Assembly: GCA_027943335.1 (NCBI GenBank)
Contig: BSBK01001869.1
Coordinates: forward strand, 1,807,501-1,871,500
Source of the DNA: Chamaecyparis obtusa
Taxonomy: Eukaryota; Streptophyta; Pinopsida; Cupressales; Cupressaceae
Direction of reading: 5' to 3'
Length of the DNA stretch: 64,000 bases
Made by a program: the position numbers and the translations under genes. Below the pieces are notes generated by a model. The model ran no database searches. It was given only the letters and a program-made list of their open reading frames with translations, and was not told the origin of the DNA. Numbering within the stretch: position 1 is the first letter of the stretch; the number at the start of each line of letters is the position of its first letter. This document shows positions 11,791-22,235 of the stretch, one piece after another.

Positions 11791-13298
11791 TGAACTAGAT
11801 GTTATAAATCTAGAAAATCCATAAAATTTGGAAAATCCAGAAAAAATCAAAAAAATCAAAAAATAAAAAAAGTAAAGAAAAATAATCATGCAATGGTGAA
11901 AACTTGGCAATTCAAGCACCTTGGACAAGTATGTTGTTGAAAACCTAGAAATAGGTGCCATACATAGTGGACCGAGTCATTATCTATCAAACTCCCATCC
12001 CCCACCCTTCCCAATCCCGATCCCAAATCCTCTTCATGCAATCCCCATCCCCACCACCAGCCCATGACTCCTATGGTGTTCTATCCTCAAGCCTATCCAA
12101 TGTAGTACTTAGAGTCCTATTCCCAAATCCTGAGCTTCATGTATATATCATGTATAGAGAGATCTTCCTATCCCAATCCCTAAGCTTCTGTAAATATCTA
12201 GTGTAAATATCTCCATATCCATTGTACATACCATCACATCCTATTGTACATATCCTTGTCAGTCTTGTGTCAACATTTGATCAGATAACTTGTCCCACCC
12301 AGCCTTGTACTTCAACAACATCTTTTGTCAACTATCCTTGATCATCTTCTTATCCTTGATTCATCATTCGCTAACAAATAGCACACATTCTCCTCATCAA
12401 TCCAATGGGTCCTTGTAGGATGTATCCTTCCTCGTGTCTGACCTAATCCTCTATCATCAATCACACTGGGTCCATGTAGGATGTATCCTTCCTCACGTTT
12501 CGACCTAATCTTCCCCCAATTAATCATCAATCTTTCTCCTTGGAAAAGGATGTTTTGTGGATTTATCACTTTGGTCTTGGGTTTTTTCCTTTGGATCTTG
12601 TTAATATTTTATAGCTGCTTGTTGTTCCTCTTCTCAAAGTCACCATGATCCTTTATATCATGGTATGCTATGAATGAGGGCAATCTGAGGCAAGGTTTTT
12701 TGATCTTTTCCTTCTACCTATGAGTCAGTTGGACATGACCCTTGCACATTTCACATGTGATCTTTTGGGTTACATGGTGCACTTGGGTAGTGTTGTTTGT
12801 TTGTGGTTTCTCTAGAATTGTTTATACCATGCTTCTTCTTGGGTTCATGCGTGATGTTGGGGAAACCCTTACGTATCTTTTTGTGTCAGTCATATGCAAT
12901 GCTAGTGAAAAGGCCTTGTGTTCCCTATGACCTTTGCAAGTCTCTACTATTTCTATATCAAACTAGGTTGTGCTCTCCACATTTACACAAGGAGCTCAAC
13001 AAATCCCCCTCATCCTGCATCATATATACTCATCTTGCATTCCTCATACAACTTCATCATGCATGTTTCATCTCACATCATATTGCATTCATTCATCTTT
13101 TCTCTTTGAAGGATGTCTATTATCCTCCCTTCCCATCTTCTTCATCCTTTCCCTTTTGTGTTCTTTTTGAGAAAATTCCACAACGTTTCCTCTTTGCATT
13201 ATTTTCTCGAGGGGGTAGAACCCCTTATCTTCTAAAATTTTAGCCTAGGGCATCTTATTTTCTTGTCTTTGATGCCACGCCACTTGCAGCATCACATC
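11791..13298. other. 3' untranslated region of the Tat-like element
   Basis: About 1.5 kb without recognisable coding sequence between integrase and the polypurine tract; long 3' UTRs are normal in Tat elements. It contains one short tandem duplication at 12399-12516. Confidence 0.5.
12399..12516. repeat. Two-copy tandem repeat of about 66 bp
   Basis: The string TGTAGGATGTATCCTTCCTC appears twice, near 12413 and 12479, each preceded by TGGGTCC and followed by a GACCTAATC motif. The two copies differ at only a few positions. Confidence 0.7.
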
Positions 13299-13310
13299 AA
13301 AGAGGGGGAA
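13299..13310 (+). promoter_or_regulatory. Polypurine tract of the Tat-like element
   Basis: AAAGAGGGGGAA lies two bases before the LTR start TGTAGACA, the expected place for plus-strand priming. Confidence 0.75.
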
Positions 13311-13312
13311 AT

Positions 13313-14462
13313 TGTAGACACCTAAAATACCTTTGCCAAAATAAAAATATTTTATTTTGCAAAAACCCCTGATGACATCATCATTAATTAATTAATTAAT
13401 TATTATGCCATTAATCTCTCCTATCTTAATTAAAAACATTTAATTATGAAATCCCTTCCAAAAATGTTTAAATTGGATTTAAACATTATTCCCTCCAAAA
13501 TTTATTAATTATTTAATAAATTATCTCAAACCCTTTAAATAAATAAATTATTTATTTAATACCCTAAAAACCCTAGAATCTTCTAGAGAACCCTAAACCT
13601 ATCTAACCTTTCCTAAACTCTTCCTAAACCTGATTAGAAGGTGATTCCTAACCTTCTTAGTCTAACCCACACTCCTTTGACTTTTGGTCAAACCTCCTTA
13701 TTAATGAGCCTTACAGACTCATTAATGGATTCTTACACCCCCATTAAGGCTCTTACAACCTCATAATAAGACCCATGTCTCCTCTTTCACCTTGTTTCCC
13801 TAGGCACTCTTCCCTAGTGTTTCTCAAACATGTGTGAGCAACCCTTAAACCTCATCCATCTAACCTTACCCCTAGCCATACCATTAACTCTACCCCTAAT
13901 CTTGAATCTGACCCTAACTCTCCTTCCTAACCCAAGCCCTTCCTCAAATCCTATAAATACCCTCACTTCCAAGAGAAAAATACTAATTCACATAATCATA
14001 TTAAGTAGTGTTATCATGCTAATTTACTTCTAGATCATCATAGCTTAATTCCTCATCGTTAGATTTAGTTCATTTCTAAGATTTCTAGCTGACATCTTAG
14101 CTTAGAATTAATGGATTAACCTAGTTTATTTAATTATTTTCATAGCATTTCATCACATCACACTCATATTTGGGCTTAATCTACATTTTAGCTTCATTAG
14201 GCACCTTGGGGCTCTAGGGGCAAATCAGGTGTTCTATACCTGATTCTCTGCCACTATGGGGTTCTCATGGTCCCTGATTGATCCTAAATCTTCCTCATCT
14301 ACATTAGGGAGCATTTCATCATAGCACACCCAGATCCCTAAAATCGAGAGCAAATCAAATGGTGACAGGGTGCTCCCGTTTAAGCTCTATCTGAGTGTCT
14401 TTGCAAATTGTTTTTACTATATGATAGGAATATGTTGTTAGGCTAATTTTTGAATGTCTACA
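13313..14462 (+). repeat. 3' LTR of the Tat-like element
   Basis: It begins TGTAGACA directly after the polypurine tract and ends TGTCTACA, a perfect 8-bp inverted terminal repeat, giving 1150 bp. A TATA-like box sits at 13952-13959. The matching 5' LTR is outside the window, so LTR divergence cannot be measured here. Confidence 0.75.
13952..13959 (+). promoter_or_regulatory. Candidate LTR TATA box
   Basis: TATAAATA followed by a C-rich start-like segment, 640 bp into the LTR. This is a normal position for the U3/R border; no transcript data support it. Confidence 0.4.
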
Positions 14463-15990
14463 CTTGTTCTGAATAGGTTAGGTTTTCTCTAATCACAATA
14501 ATAATGAGAATTTTCAGTTTGTTCTCTCTTTAAAACTAACTGATTTTTCTTGAATTATCATATGGTCTACTTTTCTTAATTGAGACAAAGCAATAGATTT
14601 TTTTGATTCTAGTGACTATAATTTTTTTTGCAAAGTCACAAGTCTAAGTTTAGTTTGACTTTCAAACTCCTTCAAAGCACTTTGGGAAGCATGGAGATCA
14701 TCTAGTGCTAGCAATCATTCATTTGTGACATATTCCATCTCAATATCTATTGCCTTTGAATGACCATCAATTTCTCCTCTATCTTCAGGTAGCTTCTGCT
14801 CACATATTATTAGTTTCTTTTGTAGATCAACAATATTGCAAGATTGGAGGTTCATATCATACCCTAAAGATATATAATCAGTGCACAATCATATATCATA
14901 GTGTCATCTACACACATATCATAGTCATAGCATTTCCATTTGAGGCTCATAACATATTGCATAATCTATGATTCACAACATGAAAGCCTATCATTGGAAG
15001 ACTAACCACACTATATTATTTGGTTGTGTTAGCAAGCTTAGCCATGGAGATGGTCAATAATGACCAATGAAGTCAAATTCCAATATAAATCACAATGGTT
15101 TTAAGATTTCTACAACTATGTTCTCTACAAATGTGTTTAATTTTTGTGTTGCAGATATTAGTATCTAATTTTTATGCCTTCCAATATTCTAAAAATAAAT
15201 AATTGATACTTTTCAAATAAATCTCCACTCCATGTCTCTTAATATTGCTTGACCAAAATAATCCATGTTCACTTAAGTTATTAATATAAAAAATTTAAGG
15301 GCTTACACAAAATCTATCTAAATTTGTATAATTTTTGGGAAATGTATTGTGAAGAAAATTCTCCATATCTCTGCATATTGCTTTCCCAAAATTAGCTAAA
15401 TCTTTGTAAAAGGTTTAACATTCATGTCAAGCACCCATAAACTATGTTTGTCTTTGTTTGATAATTAACACGGCATACTTTGTGATAGCGAATTCTAAAA
15501 TGCTTTTCGGTGTGATTGCTGACTGTAGAATGTTGGGTGTTTATATTTCCTTGGTTTGAATTTTCTACATATGGTGGTATTAACTAAATGAGGCTAGGTT
15601 TTATGAGTTAAGCCGATGAATTTTTTTTATAAAAAAGAGAGAAAACAAAATTAATGATTTATTGTCTTTTTGTCTGTTGCAAGCCTACGTTCTTTGACAC
15701 ATCTATTGCTGAAAATAGTTCTAAGAAGTATCATTAATTTTTGTATTTCTAAGAGTTGGTTGTATTTGTGGATTAGTGCTTACAATTTTAATCTGGGTTG
15801 GCCCACATTTTTTTAATATAAACTATTTGAATGCCATGGTTTTTTATCCGAAAGGTTTTTTCACAAGAAATATGGTGTTTGTGTCTTGATGGTTTCTATC
15901 TTATGTTTTATGGTGTTTGTAAGTTCCAATTTTAAAAAATATAAAATAATGATTCACACCACCCCCAATATTTCTTGTGTGCTCTTCAAT
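14463..15990. other. AT-rich stretch, probably includes a decayed Copia LTR
   Basis: No coding region is recognised. The last part, ending GCTCTTCA at 15988, has the C-rich tail typical of Copia LTR ends and lies two bases before a PBS, so a decayed 5' LTR probably occupies an unknown part of this stretch. Confidence 0.35.
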
Positions 15991-16002
15991 TGGTATCAAA
16001 GC
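15991..16002 (+). promoter_or_regulatory. Primer-binding site of a Copia remnant
   Basis: TGGTATCAAAGC differs at one base from TGGTATCAGAGC, the complement of the initiator tRNA-Met 3' end. It stands two bases after a CA-ended segment and 56 bp before a gag-like start. Confidence 0.65.
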
Positions 16003-16057
16003 AGGTCACCTTCAAAAATAAATCTTGAAATCTTGGAGGTTGATCTTGATAGCATAC

Positions 16058-16190
16058 ATGAATGCTCTTGAAGGTCTTGCTATAAACAAAGCACCCTTAT
16101 TCAGTGGCTTCAATTATGCCTTCTAGTGTGTTCAAATGCGGGCCCATCTTATGTCCCTTGATGCCTAACTGGAAGTCTATATTTTGATGC
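16058..16190 (+). pseudogene. Copia gag N-terminal fragment
   Basis: Reading from the ATG at 16058 gives APLFSGFNYAF, a stop where Trp is expected, then VQMRAHLMSLDA and another stop. This is the start of a UBN2/DUF4219-type Copia gag (consensus F.G.NY..W...M...L). Only about 45 codons survive; downstream sequence is unrelated. Together with the PBS it marks the 5' end of an otherwise lost Copia element. Confidence 0.6.
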
Positions 16191-16466
16191 TATCTTTTTG
16201 TAATAATAATGAATATTCAACATTTTTTTCTCCATTTTGTGGATGCTATTTTCTTTCTATGGGCAATAAAATTGATGTGAAGATGTACCAAGTTGTAATA
16301 TAGATTGTTTGTTTTCCATATTAATTATTTTTCTTAGACTTGAGAAGAGAGCATCAATTAGACATGAGTTTCCATGCATGCATTATATTTATTTAATTTA
16401 CATTTATTTATCACTAACCATAATATTAAATTTGACTACTAATTTTTTTGTTTATGTTTTTTGCAG

Positions 16467-17749
16467 AAGTGCATGCCACTCTTAGCTGATGGATTTTCAC
16501 ATATGCTTGTTAATATTAGTAGTATCAATGGACTATTTTGTCATTGGTACCCAAAAGGTATCTTCTTTTGTGCTTGATTATTTTTTACCATGTTATCATG
16601 GTTAGGGAGGCTCCCTATTTTATATGTTGAGATTACCAATTAGATTTTTAAGAAAAATATATGAAAGTCCAAATTTATTTCCATATACATCTATTGTTTA
16701 GACCCTTATAAATTATATTAGAACACTAATAGATAGGATTAGATTTATTTCTAACTAAGCATACTACATAATACTTTCAAGATGTAGATTTAACAACAAT
16801 CTAATTCAATAAATGATTTATTACTTTTAGTAATTAGAAATTACAAGAGTTACACTTGATCAAATTAATCAACACATAGAGGAATAGTTTCTACTTGTAA
16901 CTAATGGATGTCAGGCTCCAGATGACAAAACACCTTAGAGTAATTATATCCAAATCAGACAATACTTCTACTAGCTTGCATTCCAACCAGCAACTCCCAT
17001 GGATTGTCCAATCCCAGCTAACTTAGGTGAATGGTGATATCAACACTGACCTGATAGTGCACTCCAATTGTAGGAAATGTGATGGTACTAATATCTCCAA
17101 AGTAAATTAGCACCCCCCAAAGTAAATTAGCACTCCATGCACATGCCAACAGATGAGTAATGCCCACAATCATTAATCTAAACAATTATAGAATACTTAA
17201 AATATAATAGTTGGTTTGATAGATTTGTATGGTCTTATTGGATTCCAAATAGTTAAGCATATTGGGATGATAAATGAATAATCTTGACTAGGCTATGCAT
17301 TTTCCTTAATTGTTTAGAAACTTGAAGATTTTTTTTTTGTTTAGGCTAGTTATTTTATTTTTGTATATGGGACCTCAATATTATGTTTTCTAATGTTGAT
17401 AATTTAAATTTTATTTTATTGCTATTATCTTGTGTAAGTTTTTGCAAATGGTTACTTCTCACCAGGTATACCCTTTCTTTACAACAATTCAAATAGTTTG
17501 GTTGTTTTACATCCATTAAGCTGGAGAGTTTTTCTTTACAAGGAATGTTTTAAGATAAATTATATACTATGCTTCATGGGAAATCTAAAGGATAGTGGTA
17601 GGTTTGAACCACCATTATGTAATTTGAAACACAAATTATTTCTTTCTCTCATTGCATCAGCTACCCTAGAGGATGGGGTCACTATTAATGAGAGTTACCA
17701 AGAAAATTTTGATGGAGAACTGGAAGAAATTAGGCTTAAATTGAACTAG
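16467..17749 (+). pseudogene. Two-exon fragment resembling a host gene, function unknown
   Basis: A strong pyrimidine tract ending in TTTTTTGCAG precedes 16467. The segment 16467-16557 is open and ends in AG before GTATCT. A second acceptor, TTCTCACCAG, ends at 17465. Joining 16557 to 17466 keeps the frame, completing a Gly codon across the junction, and the product stays open to a TAG at 17747: about 124 codons from KCMPLLADGF to EEIRLKLN. After that stop, another 40 or so codons remain readable. I do not recognise the family. The 908-bp intron argues against a processed copy; a truncated host gene or transduplicated piece is likely. Confidence 0.45.
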
Positions 17750-18051
17750 TTTTTTAAAGGTGAAGATGCAAGTAATGATCTGGTACAAAGTATACATGAG
17801 GTTGTATGGATATTTGAACTATCTATTGAGAAGAAAAGTTCTCTAACACAAGGTCCCTTGTTTTGAAAGGCCTAACTTGACATTGATAAGAATGCCTAGA
17901 TTAAGACACTCATGTATTAGGTTTATGCATGCCCCTCTTATCCTTCAAGTCTCAAAATCTTTATCATCATAATTTGAGTTATCAGATACACTTGGACATT
18001 TCACTGCATGTCTCATGAGGTGAAAATGTAAAAGAGGAACAAAATAATCAT
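17750..18051. other. No recognised feature
   Basis: AT-rich sequence following the exon fragment. The first 120 bp may extend the reading frame past its stop; nothing else is seen. Confidence 0.3.
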
Positions 18052-18325
18052 CATATTTTGTAGTGTTTTTACCATTTCCTATAATATTAGAAATGGAAGA
18101 AATTAGAAAAATGTTTGTATTTTATTGAATTTGTTTGACAAAAGTTTGGTTTGAGATGAGACATTATCCTTAAGCTTTTAAATTCAAAAGTATCATATGG
18201 TAAGTTATAGAGGCTACAGTAGAGGTTTGTCTACTAGCTATTGTTTTATTGGAGTTGTGCATATGATGAGACACTATACTTGATAAATGGAAAGTACTAT
18301 TATACATGGTATGATTATTCTTTAA

Positions 18326-18396
18326 AGGGTACTAGCTCAATGGAAGAGCACCTACTTTACAAGTAGGAGGATGGTGGTTTGATTCCATCGTACCCT
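18326..18396 (+). tRNA. tRNA-Val(UAC)-like sequence, copy 1
   Basis: It folds as a cloverleaf of 71 nt: acceptor AGGGTAC pairs perfectly with GTACCCT; D stem GCTC/GAGC with loop AATGGAA; anticodon stem CCTAC/GTAGG with loop TTTACAA (anticodon TAC, valine); T stem GGTGG/CCATC with one wobble pair and loop TTTGATT. A box TAGCTCAATGG and B box GGTTTGATTCC are close to consensus. Stem sequences resemble bacterial or organellar tRNA-Val(UAC) more than plant nuclear tRNA-Val. Whether it is expressed is unknown. Confidence 0.6.
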
Positions 18397-18397
18397 A

Positions 18398-18574
18398 ATA
18401 TGACTAAATTAATGACTACGTATATAAATCAAGGACTAAATATATGACTAAAAAATGACTAAATAAATGATTAAATAAATGACTAAATTAATGACCAAAT
18501 AAATGACTAAATAAATGAATATATAAATGACTAAATAAATCACTAAATTAAGGACTAAATACATGACTAAATAC
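18398..18574 (+). repeat. 12-bp minisatellite, unit GACTAAATAAAT
   Basis: About 15 imperfect units with a 12-bp period; variants end in TAAT, TAAG, ATAT or ACAT. The array starts right after the tRNA-like segment and is cut by the LTR at 18575. Confidence 0.8.
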
Positions 18575-19520
18575 TGTTAGGAATAACAGTCCACCAATAC
18601 AACTGAGAGGGGGGATGAATTAGTTGTATGACAGATTATTAAACTTTAAACTTTGAATACCATCAATATCAAATCAAGTGAACACAATTAATGCCAACAC
18701 AATAACACAATATTTGTTGTCAAGGAAATCCAGTTAAAGGTAAAACCCCAGTGGGAATTAACACCCACTAATGATATACTAAGAGTATAGTATCCTTGTT
18801 AGAAGATCTAGCCTATTAGGAGTCAAGAAAAGAGTTAGGCTCATTGCCCAAAGAAGGTTATGACCACCTTCAGAACTCACTATTCACAATGCAAGTGTAT
18901 GTAAGGAAATAAACAATCCTTGAACTTCCTATTAGTAACTATCTTTGCTTGATTAGTTCGAATAAGGTATATAAGATATCCTCTACTCTACATCTAGCAG
19001 ACACAAGTTCGTAGCTTCCACAATCTTCTTTTACATTACATATATTCTACCATATATTTTCAAAAGAAAAGGTCTTACATATATACCCTATTACAAAATA
19101 AATGATCAGGTCAGCCAGCTAGGATTTCCTAATATACAAATGATTACATAAATCCTTGCTAAGATACATACGGTATCTAAAACAAGTATACAACAATTAT
19201 ATTTCAACAATTAAGGACTTCCATCCATAATTCATTCTCTCCATCCATGATACAGACTTCAACTCTAAAGTCATCTTCCAAATAGGTCTTCTCCAGAAAA
19301 TGCACCACAACTGACATCATCCTAATTTTCATACATTGCTAAGATCAACAAATATTCTTCTATACATTATATTTAATTCCTTAATCTCTCATATACTGAA
19401 TCCACATCGCTTGTAAGATATACCCGAAACTTAGAGACTTAATTTGTCAACTTCCACTGTCACAGTCCAGTAACCAGTCTTCACCAAATCTTCTTTAACT
19501 CAACCAATATGAAATATTAC
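18575..19520 (-). repeat. 3' LTR of Copia element C, interrupted
   Basis: Aligns with 56837-57812 in the same orientation. Plus-strand reading starts TGTTAGGAATAACAG, which is the reverse complement of the LTR end ...CCTAACA. It is cut at 19520 after AATATTAC by insertion of element A; the uninterrupted copy continues ATCATGTG at 57813. The missing 233 bp would lie beyond A but were deleted (see 30883). Confidence 0.75.
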
Positions 19521-20639
19521 TATTAAGAAGTTGGCTATACTAGTGTATATGACTTAGTATAGCATTTTCATTATTGCAAAAAATTCATATAGTAGTTTGG
19601 AGTCAACGCACTTGATGAGAAGATAAAAAATTGGTTAATTATTGAAGACTGGACAGTGTACAAAGTACCTGAAGCTCAGAGCATCAACGCACATGCGTAT
19701 GACTAAGTTATGGTGTGTGCCCTAGAAGATAAGTTGGTTAGACTATATTCATACTTATTCTATGAGCACATGATCAGATATGCATGCATGACAAAGTTAC
19801 AGACATTTGAAGTTACACAACCAGCATGTGCCTGAGAAGAATAGAGTAAGCAACCGACTGTTAGCATTTTGATTTGTGGTTATAGTCTAATGTTGTAAAG
19901 GCTATGTGCCTATTGTAATTAGGTTTCCAACATGTAAATATGTTTTTTTTTAAACACGCTTGAGCCAATTCAATTGGAAGCATTGTATGTAATTGGTTAA
20001 AGGGCCAACCTAGTTATTTGTTTTGTATGCGCATATAAATATGAGATGCGCCCATTGTAATTAGTATGGATGTTGATATAGAGTTGTGATAAGCAGAGAA
20101 AAAGTATGAAAAGAGACTATAAGATGTATTAGAGCTTTACAGGAGGTCAAAGCATCAGCGCATCAAAGGAACTAATCTAACAAGTAGTATCACAGTGATA
20201 ATTCATCCAACAGATATAGTGTGTATCTGAGATCAGAAGGTTGTAGCCTTCACCACTTGAGCAGTGAGCTCTAGGACAGTGCATCCACACCCCTAATAAG
20301 GTTTATTGTAAAAGACTCCTAACAGGGTCTGACCCTTGACAAGGTCTACTGTACTTAATGCATTTTAAAGCAACTCCTAACAGGGTTAAGGATCTTCTAA
20401 CAAGGATAATAAAACACTAGTACAAAATATGAGTGGGTGTCAATTCCCACTAGGGTTTTTACCTATTTGGGTTTCCTTGTAACCATATTGGTGTTATGTG
20501 TTGATTTCATGTTTCATGTTTATGTGGATGTTCATTTTCGTACTTAAGTATTTAAGTTCAGTTTAAAGATTAAGTGAAAAGATAAAATACAATGAACACT
20601 GATTCACCCCCCCCCCTCTCAGTGTTCCCATTCCTAACA
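19521..20639 (+). repeat. 5' LTR of element A
   Basis: 1119 bp. The start TATTAAGAAGTTGG corresponds to TGTTGGAAAGTTGG in the 3' LTR, so the terminal TG has decayed. It ends CCTAACA, with AT and then the PBS following. The same family occurs as a 3' LTR (25623) and a solo LTR (62188). Confidence 0.85.
20034..20041 (+). promoter_or_regulatory. Candidate TATA box in LTR A
   Basis: TATAAATA within GCATATAAATATGAGATG. The box is kept in the 3' LTR near 26136 and the solo LTR near 62700, which supports a promoter role. Confidence 0.45.
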
Positions 20640-20641
20640 AT

Positions 20642-20653
20642 TGGTATCAGAGC
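20642..20653 (+). promoter_or_regulatory. Primer-binding site of element A
   Basis: TGGTATCAGAGC, an exact match to the initiator tRNA-Met complement used by many plant LTR elements, two bases after the LTR end. Confidence 0.9.
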
Positions 20654-20693
20654 TTTGGTTCTCAACAAAGAAGTTTAACCACTTGAGGAGATC

Positions 20694-21812
20694 ATGGAAA
20701 AAGAAGAAATGAAACATCTGAAAAGAAATCTTGAAGATGCTCTTGAAGACCTAGACAGATCTGAAAAATAAACTAAACTTAAGGAAAAACTCAGTGATGC
20801 TCAATTAGTCATCAAAAGGCTAAGGAAGAATTTGAAAGAATGCTCTACTAGTGATCTAGGGATAATGGTGAAGAAGCTATACAAAGAAAATACATCCTTG
20901 AAAGAACAAATTGAAGAATTTTATGATAAGTTGACTAATAATCAGGAAGTATATGATGAATAGATCAAAGAGAACCTTCAACTGAATGAAGAATTGAGGC
21001 AAGAAAACATGGAAATCTTGGAGCTAAGGAAAAACAAAGAAATCTTGGAATTTGAATTGAAAGATGCTAAGAATCACATTGATAAATTACACACTAGTTC
21101 TAATTTAATAGAATCTCAATTGTATGCAAGAAGAGCTAAAGGAGATACTAGTTGCATTAGATACAATGAAGGACAAAATCAGATTGACAACACACGAGCA
21201 AGAATGAAAGCACTAGAAGGCACCTCAGATGCTAAGGAGACAATAATTCAGACTAAGGATCATATTGAACCATATAAGAATGAGCACAAGCTAGTAGACC
21301 ACACTTGTTATGCATGTAACAAGCATGGACACATAGAAAGGAACTGTACAAAGGTAAGACCTTTCAATGGTTACTATTACAATAAATTTGGTCATAGATC
21401 TATGAATTACAAGATGAGTCAAAATAAGAAGACTAAGTATAATCAAAGAAATTAGAATTAGTCAAATGAAAGTTCTTAGAATGTTACATGTCAAATATGT
21501 AACTATAATGGTCACTCAGCTAGACAATGTAAGATGGTGACTCATGTCAATGCGCTGAGGAATATAAGGCCTCCAGTCATCTGTCACTCTTGTAACAAGG
21601 CTGGACACATCTCAAAGTTTTGCAGATCAATGACACAAGGACAGGAAAGCCCTAAAAAGACCAAAGTATCAGTTTTGGATCCCGAAGGAGAAGTCAATTT
21701 TGTGAAAGCTTCAGAAGATGTGAGCTTGATTTGGTTAGAAGAAAAGAAGGACAAGGTTGATGAGTATGTATTGGATGCATTGATAGTGGATGCACCCTCT
21801 AGATCTAGATGA
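20694..21812 (+). pseudogene. Element A ORF1: gag-like coiled-coil protein with zinc knuckles
   Basis: One frame runs from the ATG at 20694 to a TGA at 21810 (about 373 codons), broken by four or five stops, for example TAA near 20769 and TAG near 20961. The N-terminal 200 residues are charged heptad-like coiled coil (NLEDALEDLDRSEK, ENTSLKEQIEEFYDKL). Then come four nucleocapsid-type knuckles: CYACNKHGHIERNC, a degraded one (YYYNKFGHRSMNYK), CQICNYNGHSARQC and CHSCNKAGHISKFC. No UBN2 capsid domain precedes them, unlike normal Copia gag. It probably binds RNA and self-associates; this is inference. Confidence 0.65.
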
Positions 21813-22235
21813 ATGGCCCTCAAGGTCATAGGGGGAGCTAATTTAGCTCTAGCCCCCTCTGCGGCCAGTATACTCACTCTCAGAGTATGCGCCTTTGGAC
21901 TTAAGCTTTTGGAGACTAGTAGAACCTATGTGCAAAAGCACACTAACTGATTGTTTGCAGAATGAAAGATATAAATTTTCAAGTGACAGCCTGGTTTACG
22001 CGACAAGAATTAATGGAAAATTTTCTACTTTAAAGTACACATAAGTTTGTAAATCTCTCATTGCATTTTAATTTAGAGCGATTAGAGAGTAGAAGAGCCC
22101 TAGTAGTTAATTGAGAAGGATTTCAGTTTGATTCATCAAGTGAATTTTTATGCATTTGATCAGTTGCAGAAACCCTAGTTCATCACGCTGATTCAGAATC
22201 TCTTGGAAACATTTGAGAAATCATTGTACAAGTAA
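21813..22235. other. Spacer between ORF1 and ORF2 of element A
   Basis: No domain, promoter or splice signal recognised with confidence. Confidence 0.3.

Larger units (their letters stand above)
1..14462 (+). mobile_element. Decayed Ty3/gypsy Tat-lineage LTR retrotransposon, 5' end outside window
   Basis: Domains run gag, protease, RT, RNase H, a second RNase H, integrase, polypurine tract and 3' LTR, all on the plus strand. The order PR-RT-RH-extra RH-IN with no chromodomain is the hallmark of the Tat/Ogre branch of Ty3/gypsy. Every domain has stops or frameshifts, so the element is dead. No 5' LTR was found, so it probably starts left of the window. A 3-kb segment at 2799-5848 interrupts gag. 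Family and lineage come from motif order; the exact clade is inference. Confidence 0.8.
18052..18574 (+). repeat. tRNA-bearing dispersed repeat, copy 1
   Basis: Matches 58551-59150 closely in the same orientation: about 270 bp of unique sequence, a tRNA-Val-like segment, then a 12-bp tandem array. It is cut at 18574 by the LTR of Copia element C, so its right end is missing. It is not a classic SINE, because homology between copies starts well upstream of the tRNA-like part. Confidence 0.75.

Noticed and set aside
18398..18574. CRISPR-like array
   Set aside because: Units are directly tandem 12-mers without spacers, in a plant repeat.
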